22,696 bases of DNA from Clostridiales bacterium (GCA_031270585.1 JAISXK010000143.1:1-22696); one strand, 5' to 3'; counted from the stretch's first letter, positions 8,839 through 16,262 are shown. The notes: generated from the letters alone by a model not told the origin. A program made the numbers and translations.

Positions 8839-9565
8839 GCCGGTATCCTCTTGGCGTTACCATATTGCCGTCCATTTCTATGGTGTCGGCGCTTCCTATA
8901 AACACGGTCGAGGTCATATCTACCCGGGTATCCCGTAATTCCACAAGGGAACATAGCCTCGTTTCCTCACCCTCCCTGCCGATATTTTTTGCAATGCCGC
9001 ACAGGGTGCCCCCCGGCTTATGCCGCAAAAGTATATCGCAGGCTTTCTGTAGTTTATCCCGCCGGTTATGGCTCATAGGGTTATAGAGGCAGATCGCAAA
9101 ATCCGCCTGCGCGGCGGCGGTAAGCCGCCGCGCTATTATCTCCCATGGGGTCAGCAGATCGCTTAAGCTGATCACCGCAAAATCATGCCCCAGTGGCGCC
9201 CCCAATAGCGCCGCGCCGCTATTCGCCGCCGTAACGCCGGGTATTATGGCAATCTCAATATCCGCATACGCCCGCGCCAGTTCAAAGAGCAGCCCCGCCA
9301 TGCCGTATACGCCCGCGTCCCCGCCGGAAACCACGGCCACCCGCTTGCCGCTTGCGGCTAGGCGTAACGCCTCTTCACAGCGGGCCCGCTCCTGCCTCAT
9401 GCCGGATGACAAAAACGTTTTTTCGGGATACAATGGCGTAAGCAGCGCGGTATAAGTGGCATAGCCTATGATGATATCCGCGTCTTGAAGCGCGTCGCGG
9501 CAGGCCCGTGTCATATTCCTTTCATTGCCAGGGCCGATACCCACGGCGTACAGCTTGTTTTTCAC
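8831..9565 (-). CDS. cbiH: Cobalt-factor III / precorrin-3B C17-methyltransferase CbiH
   Basis: CbiH methylates C17 and drives ring contraction in the anaerobic route. It is a tetrapyrrole methylase: VGIGPGNERNMT near the N-terminus, VSGGDAGVYGMAGL in the SAM site, IIPGVTAANSGAALLGAPLGHDFAVISLSD, and CLYNPMSHNRRDKL. All are typical of the C17 enzyme. Length is 244 residues. The start is GTG overlapping the cbiG stop as GTGA, with only a weak ribosome site, so expression probably depends on coupling to cbiG. The protein lacks the iron-sulfur or ferredoxin extension seen in some homologues. Confidence 0.95.
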   Translation of the reverse strand: MKNKLYAVGIGPGNERNMTRACRDALQDADIIIGYATYTALLTPLYPEKTFLSSGMRQERARCEEALRLAASGKRVAVVSGGDAGVYGMAGLLFELARAYADIEIAIIPGVTAANSGAALLGAPLGHDFAVISLSDLLTPWEIIARRLTAAAQADFAICLYNPMSHNRRDKLQKACDILLRHKPGGTLCGIAKNIGREGEETRLCSLVELRDTRVDMTSTVFIGSADTIEMDGNMVTPRGYRHV

Positions 9566-10596
9566 GCAAATCTTACCGTAAAAGCAGTTTCATACGCCGC
9601 GATGGTAACGCCATGCACGGCGGTTTTTTTTATGACCGGCCCGCCTCCAAGCTTTTTCGCAAGCAGCGCGCAGCTTCGCTCGCACACGTTATCAACGCCC
9701 GTCACGCCCTTGACGTAAGCGGACGGCGAAAACGCGCCCGCCGCCGCCGCGAGTTCGCCCGCCGTATAAAAGCGGATTGGCGCGCCCAACTCCCGCGCAA
9801 ACGCAATGAGACCCGGCTCCCTTTTCTTTAGCGTAATGGATGCGATACCCGCGACGCCTTGCGGCAAATATCCATGCTTTTCCAATGTTTGCCGCGCTGC
9901 GGCGTATATCATTTGCGTGGGCGCACCTTTTTTGCACCCGATGCCCAACAGCAAATTTTTCGGACGCAGCCTGAGCGTAAGAGCAAAAGGGCTTTCTCCC
10001 GAGCCAATATATATGCCGCATTCCCTAAGGCCATCCACTATCCCATGCGGCAGCGCGCCCTCTATGGGGTATTCGCTTATGAGCCCTATCGGTTCCCCGC
10101 GCAGCAGACGGGCGGAAACTTCTTTAACGGCTTCCGGATTCTCTATAAACAGGCCGCTATCCATAGCCCAGCTGTCTGCCGCGAATACGCCGCGCGCATC
10201 CGTGGCGGTTGTCACGACGGGCATTGCGCCCGTGATTTTCGCCACCCGCCCGGCCAGCGCGTTTGCCCCGCCAATATGGCCGCCAAGCAAGGGTATCGCG
10301 AATTTGCCGCCGTCATCCAGCACCACTATGGCGGGGTCGCTTCGCTTGCTCTTTACGTTTGGCGCAATGGCCCGCACCGCTATGCCGCACGCGCCTATAA
10401 AGAGGATGCCGTCCGCCGTATCCCATAACCCGCCGGTAAGCGCGCCCACATCCACAAGCAGAAGAAAGCCCGGTTGCGCGCAGGACGATGGCAGGTACCC
10501 TTCTGCCTCATATCCTTCTGCGCGAAAAGCCCCCAGCAACCGCTTTGCAAGCGCGCGGCCATGCTCCGTAAAGGCGATTACTGCAATGCGCTTCAT
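9562..10596 (-). CDS. cbiG: Cobalt-precorrin-5A hydrolase CbiG
   Basis: CbiG opens the lactone of cobalt-precorrin-5A and releases the C20 fragment as acetaldehyde, a step found only in the anaerobic pathway. The N-terminal block (AVIAFTEHGRALAKRL), the middle region (LLGGHIGGANALAGRVAKITGAMPVVTTATDARG) and the C-terminal signature LLGIGCKKGAPTQMI are all present. Length is 344 residues. The ATG overlaps the cbiF stop as ATGA. Its presence, with CbiD, sets this pathway as the cobalt-early route. Confidence 0.96.
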   Translation of the reverse strand: MKRIAVIAFTEHGRALAKRLLGAFRAEGYEAEGYLPSSCAQPGFLLLVDVGALTGGLWDTADGILFIGACGIAVRAIAPNVKSKRSDPAIVVLDDGGKFAIPLLGGHIGGANALAGRVAKITGAMPVVTTATDARGVFAADSWAMDSGLFIENPEAVKEVSARLLRGEPIGLISEYPIEGALPHGIVDGLRECGIYIGSGESPFALTLRLRPKNLLLGIGCKKGAPTQMIYAAARQTLEKHGYLPQGVAGIASITLKKREPGLIAFARELGAPIRFYTAGELAAAAGAFSPSAYVKGVTGVDNVCERSCALLAKKLGGGPVIKKTAVHGVTIAAYETAFTVRFA

Positions 10597-11348
10597 TCTG
10601 TAGCCTTCCTGTACCCGGTGGAAAACTGGGGATCATACAGCTTACTTGGCGTATAAGCGTCGCCAAGAAAATCGCCCACGGCAATCAGCGCCGTTTTGGT
10701 TATGCTGTGACTGTTTGCCAATTGCGGCAGGGTATCCACCGTACCCCGCAGCACAATTTCCTCCGGCCAGCCGGCCTTGTATACGATGGCGGCGGGCGTA
10801 TCCGCCCTATACCCGCCCCTTAGCAACGCGGCACGCAATTCATTTGGCATGCCCGCGCTGAGAAACACCACCATGGTGGCCCCATGCGCCGCCAGCGACT
10901 CTATGCTTTGCTTCTCAGGCGCCGGGGTTTTCCCCGCCATGCGGGTGAGGATGATTGTTTGGGACGCCGAGGGCAGCGTATATTCCGCCCGCAACGCGGC
11001 GGCGGCGGCGCAAAAGCTTGCGACGCCGGGGCAGATTTCATAAGCGACGCCCCGCTCCGTAAGAGCGTCCATCTGCTCCCGTATGGCCCCGTAAATACTC
11101 GGATCTCCGCTGTGCAGGCGCACGGTTTGCCCGCCCGCCCGTTCTGTTTGTTCCATCAGCGCGATGATCTTGGGTAGGGTAAGCCTGGCGCTGTCATGCA
11201 GCGCGCAACCCGCCCTACAATAACCAAGCAGCGCCGGGTTTATGAGGGAGCCCGCGTAAATAACCGTATCCGCCGTTTCCAGCAGGGCCTTCCCCCGCAT
11301 CGTGATGAGATCCGCCGCACCCGGCCCGGCGCCAACAAAGTATACCAT
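10593..11348 (-). CDS. cbiF: Cobalt-precorrin-4 C11-methyltransferase CbiF
   Basis: CbiF is a SAM-dependent tetrapyrrole methylase. VGAGPGAADLITMRG begins at residue 5. YAGSLINPALL, LHSGDPSIYGAIREQMDAL and PGVASFCAAAAAL follow, and TRMAGKTPAPE marks the C11 subfamily. Length is 251 residues. A GAGAGG ribosome site lies just before the ATG. The gap of 96 bases to cbiD is the only real intergenic space in the operon and is mostly filled by a heptanucleotide array. Confidence 0.96.
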   Translation of the reverse strand: MVYFVGAGPGAADLITMRGKALLETADTVIYAGSLINPALLGYCRAGCALHDSARLTLPKIIALMEQTERAGGQTVRLHSGDPSIYGAIREQMDALTERGVAYEICPGVASFCAAAAALRAEYTLPSASQTIILTRMAGKTPAPEKQSIESLAAHGATMVVFLSAGMPNELRAALLRGGYRADTPAAIVYKAGWPEEIVLRGTVDTLPQLANSHSITKTALIAVGDFLGDAYTPSKLYDPQFSTGYRKATE

Positions 11349-11374
11349 GGCTATCCTCTCCCTTGCCTCAAAAG

Positions 11375-11444
11375 CCCGTTACCCATCATCCATTATCCAT
11401 TACCCGCCATCTATCATCCATTACCCATAACCCATTATCCATTG
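11375..11444. repeat. Array of ten tandem heptanucleotides between cbiD and cbiF
   Basis: Exactly 70 bases can be cut into ten seven-base units. Read on the minus strand the consensus is TAATGGA or TAATGGG, with degenerate copies such as TGATAGA and TGGCGGG. The array begins at the first base after the cbiD stop codon and ends about 26 bases before cbiF. Heptanucleotide tandem arrays between genes are known from other bacteria, for example cyanobacteria. Whether this one affects expression is not visible from the sequence. Confidence 0.85.
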
Positions 11445-12581
11445 CTATGCCGGCTTCTCCCAACGCGCAAGCAACGCGTCCCCGCTGCCGCTTTTTATCA
11501 GCACGCCGCCCAACTCCGGCATATTGGAAAACACGATGAAGCCCATGCTTACATCCGGCGACACCCTGCGGGCAAGGTGGTATTCCACGCGTTTGCGAAG
11601 TATTTCCATGGCGGCAGCCAGCAGGCCGGCGCTTTGTAACAGCAGAAGGGCCGCGTCCGTAGTGACACACGCCATCAATTCCCGCAGCAGCGGGGTTCTT
11701 GCCCCCGCTTCCAGCGCAGAGGCAATCAGGGTTTCCATGCGCCCGTCGCCGTGGCTGGAGTGGGTTTGCATCACGCCGATGCCCAACTTTACGAGCTTGC
11801 CGATATGCCCCACCAGCAATAATTCCTGAAACCCCGCCTCAGCCGCCAGCGCAATAGTATCCCCGATAAAATTGCCGCACTTGACGTGGGCGTTCATCGT
11901 TATGCCCAACGAATCCCGCGCGAAAGCTTCGCCGTAGTTGCCGGGGGTTATCAGCAGGCGGGTGTGCCCTTGCGCCCGCAGCACGCTGATTTGCGCGCGG
12001 ATGGTATCCACCAGCGCCCGCTCGCTCATGGGCTCCAATATGCCTGTGGTGCCCAGTATGGATATGCCCCCCACGATACCGAGGGTTGGGTTGAATGTAC
12101 GCGCCGCCAGCGCTTCGCCGCCGGGCACGGATATAGTAACGGCCATGCCGCCAAAGTACCCGGCCTCTTCGCAGGCTTCCCGCACGGCGGCGGCAATCAT
12201 TCTTCTTGGCGCGGAATTGATGGCGGCGGCGCCTACGGGCTGATCGAGCCCCGGCTTTGTTACATGGCCCACGCCCTCGCCGCCTTCGATGGTAATGCCC
12301 TCCGGCGTTTTTCGCGCGGCGGCGTAAATACATACGCCGTTCGTAATGTCGGGGTCGTCTCCGCTATCCTTTTTTATGGCGCAGCGCGCCTGGCGCGCGT
12401 CAAACGAAGCATCCAGTATGTCAAGCCCCAGGCTTGTTCCATCCGGCATACGAAACGCCATATTGGGGGACGCGGTTTGGGTAAGCAACATCGCGGCCGC
12501 AGCTTTTGCGGCGGCGGCGGCGCACGCACCGGTCGTATAGCCCCGGCGCAACGGCTTTTGATTGTAAAACTTTCTTCCCAT
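11445..12581 (-). CDS. cbiD: Cobalt-precorrin-5B C1-methyltransferase CbiD
   Basis: CbiD methylates C1 in the anaerobic pathway. The N-terminal signature LRRGYTTGACAAAAAKAA is clear. KKDSGDDPDITNGV, GEGVGHVTKPGLDQPVGAAAIN, GISILGTTGILEPMSERAL and the late GHIGKLVKLGIGVMQTHSSHGD block also fit. Length is 378 residues, typical. A stop lies two codons upstream of the ATG, so this is the longest possible start. It is the first gene of the operon, behind the compact riboswitch and its terminator. Confidence 0.97.
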   Translation of the reverse strand: MGRKFYNQKPLRRGYTTGACAAAAAKAAAAMLLTQTASPNMAFRMPDGTSLGLDILDASFDARQARCAIKKDSGDDPDITNGVCIYAAARKTPEGITIEGGEGVGHVTKPGLDQPVGAAAINSAPRRMIAAAVREACEEAGYFGGMAVTISVPGGEALAARTFNPTLGIVGGISILGTTGILEPMSERALVDTIRAQISVLRAQGHTRLLITPGNYGEAFARDSLGITMNAHVKCGNFIGDTIALAAEAGFQELLLVGHIGKLVKLGIGVMQTHSSHGDGRMETLIASALEAGARTPLLRELMACVTTDAALLLLQSAGLLAAAMEILRKRVEYHLARRVSPDVSMGFIVFSNMPELGGVLIKSGSGDALLARWEKPA

Positions 12582-12603
12582 ACCCGGTCAATCCCCAAAC
12601 AAG

Positions 12604-12627
12604 AAAGCCACGGCGCACCGTGGCTTT
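12604..12627 (-). terminator. Intrinsic terminator of the cbiD-side riboswitch
   Basis: A perfect ten-base-pair stem (AAAGCCACGG against CCGTGGCTTT) with a four-base loop is followed on the minus strand by the T-rich CTTGTTT. It lies between the riboswitch core and cbiD, as expected for the expression platform. A CACCG segment just upstream could pair with CGGTG in the first arm and act as antiterminator; this pairing is inferred. Confidence 0.8.
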
Positions 12628-12639
12628 AAAAACGCGATC

Positions 12640-12745
12640 ATTTCATACCCTTCGGTGGCCGCAAAGGCGTATGTGGCGGTAACCCGACTGTAACGGTAAC
12701 GGACTTGTGAGGGAATTTCACCCTGCTTTCCCTGTTCGATTACCA
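12640..12745 (-). promoter_or_regulatory. Compact cobalamin riboswitch upstream of cbiD
   Basis: Read on the minus strand, the conserved core appears in order: ACAGGGAAAGC, then GGGTGAAATTCCC (the B12-box GGTGnAAnTCC hairpin), then GTCCGTTACCGTTAC in place of the usual CCCGCnACTGT, then AGTCGGGTTACCGCC matching the 3' AGTCnGGAnACCnGCC. The 5' GGTAA can pair with the 3' TTACC. The aptamer is short: the 3' block follows the core directly, without the long P6-type arm. It probably senses a corrinoid and ends transcription before cbiD when the ligand is plentiful. The 5' limit is set by the promoter and is approximate. Confidence 0.8.
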
Positions 12746-12748
12746 TTG

Positions 12749-12777
12749 ATGATACCTGCCCGGCGCACGGGAGTCAA
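12749..12777 (-). promoter_or_regulatory. Promoter of the cobalamin operon
   Basis: On the minus strand TTGACT (12772-12777) is separated by exactly 17 bases from TATCAT (12749-12754). Transcription would start near 12742, at the beginning of the compact riboswitch. It lies back to back with the cbiK-side promoter. Confidence 0.7.
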
Positions 12778-12784
12778 GAGCGTG

Positions 12785-12813
12785 TTGACTTCTATTTTTC
12801 CCTGTGATAAACT
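12785..12813 (+). promoter_or_regulatory. Promoter of the cbiK-uptake operon
   Basis: TTGACT (12785-12790) and TAAACT (12808-12813) are 17 bases apart. The TG one base before the -10 box makes it an extended -10. Transcription would start near 12820, just before the full-size riboswitch. Confidence 0.65.
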
Positions 12814-12825
12814 CCGCTTATAAGT

Positions 12826-13030
12826 GAATATACGGGTAGCCGGTTTTTTGGAGGTTACCCGGGTTGCAGGTTATGGAAGACGGGTGCAAATCCCGCGCAA
12901 GGCCGTTGCTGTAATTCGTTTAGGCCCCGGGCACATGCAAATGCCACTGGTTGAAAAACCGGGAAGGCGCGTGTGCGGGCGCTTGTATAAGCGCCAAACG
13001 ATAAGCCAGAATACTTGCCCGCAACCCGCC
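12826..13030 (+). promoter_or_regulatory. Full-size cobalamin riboswitch upstream of cbiK
   Basis: The B12 box GACGGGTGCAAATCCCG (about 12880-12897) is followed by CAAGGCCGTTGCTGTAA, a variant of the CCCGCnACTGTAA core. A long arm includes ATGCCACTGG, AACCGGGAAGGCG and a local GGCGCTT/AAGCGCC hairpin. AAGCCAGAATACTTGCC then matches the conserved 3' AGTCnGGAnACCnGCC. A 5' hairpin of GGGTAGCC with GGTTACCC precedes the box. The whole is about 200 bases, the usual size of the class. It should repress the chelatase-ABC operon when cobalamin is plentiful. Confidence 0.88.
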
Positions 13031-13047
13031 GGCGCAAAAGCGCCGGC
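13028..13047 (+). promoter_or_regulatory. Strong hairpin at the 3' edge of the cbiK riboswitch
   Basis: GCCGGCGC and GCGCCGGC pair perfectly around an AAAA loop. No T run follows, so it is not a terminator. It may be an aptamer-edge stem, a pause element or part of the switch between alternative folds. Confidence 0.5.
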
Positions 13048-13114
13048 AAATTCAGCTCTGCGGACACCGGAGTCATGAATGCGTTTGGCAACCCACGGCT
13101 TTGTCTCACGTAAT

Positions 13115-13147
13115 GGCGTCTGCATCTTATGCGGGCGTTTTATTTTT
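13115..13147 (+). terminator. Intrinsic terminator of the cbiK-side riboswitch
   Basis: GCGTCTGCAT and ATGCGGGCGT form a ten-pair stem with some G-T pairs around a CTT loop, followed by TTTATTTTT. Its position, about 85 bases after the aptamer and about 100 before cbiK, fits transcription attenuation by the riboswitch. Confidence 0.7.
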
Positions 13148-13251
13148 GGGGCATACCATTACCATTCGTCGGGCATTGGGCGGCGCGCCGCCAAACGCGT
13201 CGCGTGTCTTCGGTGTTGCAAGTATAGCAACAAGCATAAAGAGAGGAAAGT

Positions 13252-14202
13252 ATGAAAACGAACCTGAAAACCATCGCTTCGCTCACGCTTTGCGTGATGC
13301 TGTTTGCGGCGCTGATAGCCGGTTGCGCGAAGCCCGATGCAGCGCCCGAACCAACGGCGGCCCCAACCCCCGAAGCTTCCGCGCAAACGCCAACTAAGCC
13401 CGAAGAACCCGAAGAACCCTCTGAAAAAAAGGCTTTGCTGGCGGTCAGTTTCGGCACGAGCTACGACGACAACCGCGATCTTTCCATCGGCGCCATTGAA
13501 ACCGCTTTGCAGGCCGCCTTCCCGGATCATGATGTGCGCCGCGCGTTCACGAGCCGGATCATCATCGATATCCTTGCCGAACGCGGCCTCGTGATTGATG
13601 ATATAACGGAAGCCATGGAGCGCCTGGTGGCGGATGGCGTGACGGATGTGATTATCCAGCCCACCCATGTGATGCGCGGCTATGAGTATGACGACGTGAT
13701 GGCACAAATTACCCCTTACGCCGCAAGCTTCACGAGCTTCAAGGTGGGTGCCCCGCTGTTGACCGCCGATGAAGATTATGCCGGGGTAGCCGCCATACTG
13801 GCGGACGAGACCGCAGGCTACAACGAAGAAGACGCCGCCATCGTATTCATGGGCCACGGTACGCACCATGAGGCAAACGCCGCCTACGCAAAGCTGCAGG
13901 ATGTATTGACGGATGCCGGGCATACGAATTACTTCATCGGCACCGTGGAGGGCACACCGGAAATACATGAACTGCTGCCCCTCATTGAAGACACCGGCAC
14001 AAAAAAAATCGTGCTGCTTCCCTTGATGATCGTTGCGGGCGACCACGCTAACAATGATATGGCGGGCGACGAAGAGGGTTCCTGGAAAACCATACTGGAG
14101 GCAAAGGGCTTTGAGGTGGAATGCGTTTTGAAGGGGCTGGGCCAGTATAAGGGCGTGCAGGATCTGATAGTGGGGCACGCGCAGCAAGCCATAACCCCAT
14201 AA
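13252..14202 (+). CDS. cbiK: Surface lipoprotein form of CbiK, an anaerobic cobaltochelatase-family protein
   Basis: Residues 1-25 form a lipoprotein signal with lipobox LIAGC, so Cys25 would be lipidated. A Pro/Glu/Ala/Thr-rich tether spans about 26-58. The CbiK chelatase fold (59-316) follows, starting LLAVSFGTSYDDNR. The three residues that bind metal in Salmonella CbiK appear with nearly the same spacing: His202 in FMGHGTHH, Glu233 in GTVEG and His265 in AGDHANND. CbiK normally inserts cobalt into sirohydrochlorin in the cytoplasm; this one should sit outside the membrane. Exported relatives are known (periplasmic CbiK of Desulfovibrio, IhtB of Porphyromonas, linked to haem). Cobalt insertion, metal capture or tetrapyrrole binding are all possible. 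A GAGAGG ribosome site precedes the ATG. Confidence 0.93.
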   Translation: MKTNLKTIASLTLCVMLFAALIAGCAKPDAAPEPTAAPTPEASAQTPTKPEEPEEPSEKKALLAVSFGTSYDDNRDLSIGAIETALQAAFPDHDVRRAFTSRIIIDILAERGLVIDDITEAMERLVADGVTDVIIQPTHVMRGYEYDDVMAQITPYAASFTSFKVGAPLLTADEDYAGVAAILADETAGYNEEDAAIVFMGHGTHHEANAAYAKLQDVLTDAGHTNYFIGTVEGTPEIHELLPLIEDTGTKKIVLLPLMIVAGDHANNDMAGDEEGSWKTILEAKGFEVECVLKGLGQYKGVQDLIVGHAQQAITP

Positions 14203-14229
14203 ATTTGAGGCCCTGAGGAGAAAGAACCA

Positions 14230-15114
14230 GTGAAAAAGCGACTGCTTAGCGTTTTCATCGCGCTATGCGTGATTGCGGCCGGGTGCAAGGATGAAGCGGC
14301 GCAAGTGACCTTCGCCAATTCACCCATACCCATACTTGCTTTGCCCGCGCTCACCCAAGCCCCCGCCGCAAGCCAAACGCCTGTTCGGGCGCCCGTTAAA
14401 GAAGAAACGCCTTTGCCCGAACCAACGCCAATTTACGCGAACCGGATACAGGACGGCGTTTATAGTATTGATGTTTCCTCCAGCTCTTCCATGTTCCGCG
14501 TTACGGATGCGCGGCTGACTGTAAAAGAAGGCTCCATGTCCGTCGTGATGACGCTTGGCGGCGCCGGGTATGCGTGCCTGTATATGGGCGCAGGCAAACA
14601 GGCGCCAAAAGAGCCCGACAATAGCTGCATCTATTTCGCGGAGAATGAAAAGGGCGCTTATACTTACGAAGTACCGATAAAAGCGCTGAATTTTGAAACG
14701 GATGTGGCCGCATGGAGCATCCGCAAAAAAACATGGTACGACAGGGTGCTGGTTTTCCAATCTGCGGGGATACCGCCCGCGTGCATTGAAGCGTATACGG
14801 ACGGCCGGTACAGCGTTGCGGTAAGCCTTTTGGGCGGCACGGGCCGCGCAAGCGTCGTCTCGCCAACAATTCTTACCATTGAAGGCGGGGTGAAAACGGC
14901 GACTATCGTGTGGAGCAGTCCCTATTATGAATATATGCTGGTGGATGGCGTGCTGCATGAGCCTGTTCAATATGAAGGAAACTCTACGTTTGAAATACCC
15001 GTCATGCTGGATGAGGATATGCGCATATCCGCCCGGACCATCGCCATGAGCCAGCCGCATGAAATTGACTATACACTACGCCTTGATTCTTCTACCTTAA
15101 AGAGTGTGCCATGA
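14230..15114 (+). CDS. Lipoprotein with two related beta-rich domains, function unknown
   Basis: The GTG start has AGGAG about nine bases upstream. A lipoprotein signal ends in IAAGC (Cys19), followed by a Pro/Ala-rich tether to about residue 70. Two domains then begin alike, DGVYSIDV and DGRYSVAV, each with a strand-turn pattern. The first contains MFRVTDARLTVKEGSM and KTWYDRVLVF; the second contains RASVVSPTILTIEGG, TIVWSSPYYEYMLVDG and MSQPHEIDYTLRL. I recall similar tandem domains beside iron or corrinoid uptake genes in Clostridia, but cannot verify this here. They loosely resemble NEAT-type ligand-binding folds. The gene lies between cbiK and the binding protein and overlaps the latter by four bases, so a role in ligand capture at the surface is inferred. 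Confidence 0.85.
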   Translation: MKKRLLSVFIALCVIAAGCKDEAAQVTFANSPIPILALPALTQAPAASQTPVRAPVKEETPLPEPTPIYANRIQDGVYSIDVSSSSSMFRVTDARLTVKEGSMSVVMTLGGAGYACLYMGAGKQAPKEPDNSCIYFAENEKGAYTYEVPIKALNFETDVAAWSIRKKTWYDRVLVFQSAGIPPACIEAYTDGRYSVAVSLLGGTGRASVVSPTILTIEGGVKTATIVWSSPYYEYMLVDGVLHEPVQYEGNSTFEIPVMLDEDMRISARTIAMSQPHEIDYTLRLDSSTLKSVP

Positions 15115-16262
15115 CAAGCAAGCGCTTCACATGCTTCATGTTCTGTTGCCTGCTGGCACTGCTTACGTTAGGCGGCTGCGCCGGGGACGCCCTCTCGCCA
15201 ACCCTGGATAAGCTTGGAAACGGCTGGAAAATTGAGCGAAGCCTGAAACTGCAATACGCCCAAAACTTTTCCGTGGATTACTATGCCGGAGGTTACGCGC
15301 TGCTGACTTTATCCAATGGCGACCGCTTTCTGGTTGTGCCGGAAGGGGGCGATATTCCATCAAACATCGATACGGGGATCACCGTTTTGCGGCGGCCCGT
15401 GCGGGATATTTACCTGGTGGCCACCTCCGTTATGTGCCTGTTTGACGCACTGGACGCGCTTTCCCGCATTCGTCTTTCCGGCACAAAAGCGCGGGACTGG
15501 TACATCGAAAACGCGCGCGCGGCAATGGGGCGCGGTGAAATTCTGTACGCGGGAAATTACAGCGCGCCGGATTACGAGCTTATTCTTTCAACCGGCTGTA
15601 CGCTCGCGATACAATCCACCATGGTCAACCACACGCCGGAAGTGCGGGAAAGACTTACGGCGCTTGGCATCCCCGTGCTGGTGGATCAGTCGAGCTATGA
15701 ACCACACCCGCTTGGCCGCACGGAATGGATTAAGCTCTATGCCGTACTCGCGGAAAAAGAATATGAGGCGCAACGGCTTTTTGACGAGCAGACAGCATAT
15801 CTTGACGCGGTAGCCGGGCAAAAGAGCACCGGCAAAACGGTGGCGTTTTTTTACATTAGCTCCTCCGGCTACGCCGTGGCCCGCAAAAGCGGGGATTATG
15901 TAACCAGAATGATCGAGCTTGCGGGCGGAGAATACATATTTAAAAACCTCGGCGACGCCCAGACGGCGGTATCCGCCGTGCCGCTCGAAATGGAAGCCTT
16001 TTACCTTGCGGCAAAGGATGCGGATTACATCATCTACAACAGCACCATCGGCGGGGAACTTGCCTCGCTTGGCGAACTCGTGGCGCTAAACGGGCTGCTG
16101 GCGGATTTTAAGGCCGTGCAGAACGGCGACGTGTGGTGTACCGGTAAAAACCTCTTTCAGGAAACCACGCAGCTGGGGCTGATGATAGCAAACATGAACG
16201 AAATGCTGACATCGGGTAATCCCGATCTGACCCGGCTGGAATTTTTATATAAACTGCAATGA
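15111..16262 (+). CDS. ABC importer substrate-binding lipoprotein, corrinoid/iron-complex (BtuF/FepB) type
   Basis: The signal peptide ends in the lipobox TLGGC (Cys23). The mature part has the two-lobe pattern of class III binding proteins: ITVLRRPVRDIYLVATSVMCLFDALDAL, then ILYAGNYSAPDYELILSTGCTLAIQ, TALGIPVLVDQSSYEPHPLGRTEW, the helical linker, and a second lobe with AGGEYIFKNLG and ADYIIYNSTIGGE. A tryptophan-containing NGDVWCTGKNLFQ segment near the end fits these families. Length is 383 residues. The cobalamin riboswitch upstream favours a corrinoid ligand, though iron-siderophore or haem proteins share the fold. Confidence 0.92.
   Translation: MTSKRFTCFMFCCLLALLTLGGCAGDALSPTLDKLGNGWKIERSLKLQYAQNFSVDYYAGGYALLTLSNGDRFLVVPEGGDIPSNIDTGITVLRRPVRDIYLVATSVMCLFDALDALSRIRLSGTKARDWYIENARAAMGRGEILYAGNYSAPDYELILSTGCTLAIQSTMVNHTPEVRERLTALGIPVLVDQSSYEPHPLGRTEWIKLYAVLAEKEYEAQRLFDEQTAYLDAVAGQKSTGKTVAFFYISSSGYAVARKSGDYVTRMIELAGGEYIFKNLGDAQTAVSAVPLEMEAFYLAAKDADYIIYNSTIGGELASLGELVALNGLLADFKAVQNGDVWCTGKNLFQETTQLGLMIANMNEMLTSGNPDLTRLEFLYKLQ

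Noticed and set aside
11375..11444. CRISPR array
   Set aside because: Units are contiguous seven-base repeats without spacers.
13074..13112. Twelve-codon leader peptide frame between the cbiK riboswitch and its terminator
   Set aside because: A CGGAG precedes the ATG, but the codons show no regulatory run of one amino acid and the riboswitch already explains attenuation. Probably chance.
13179..13192. Palindrome GGCGGCGCGCCGCC between the riboswitch terminator and cbiK
   Set aside because: No T run, and such GC palindromes are easily produced by base composition; no function can be supported.
13159..14187. Open frame of 342 codons on the minus strand across cbiK
   Set aside because: It mirrors cbiK, whose plus-strand product has a full signal peptide and all chelatase residues. 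The antisense product has no recognisable motif; long antisense frames are common in GC-rich genes.
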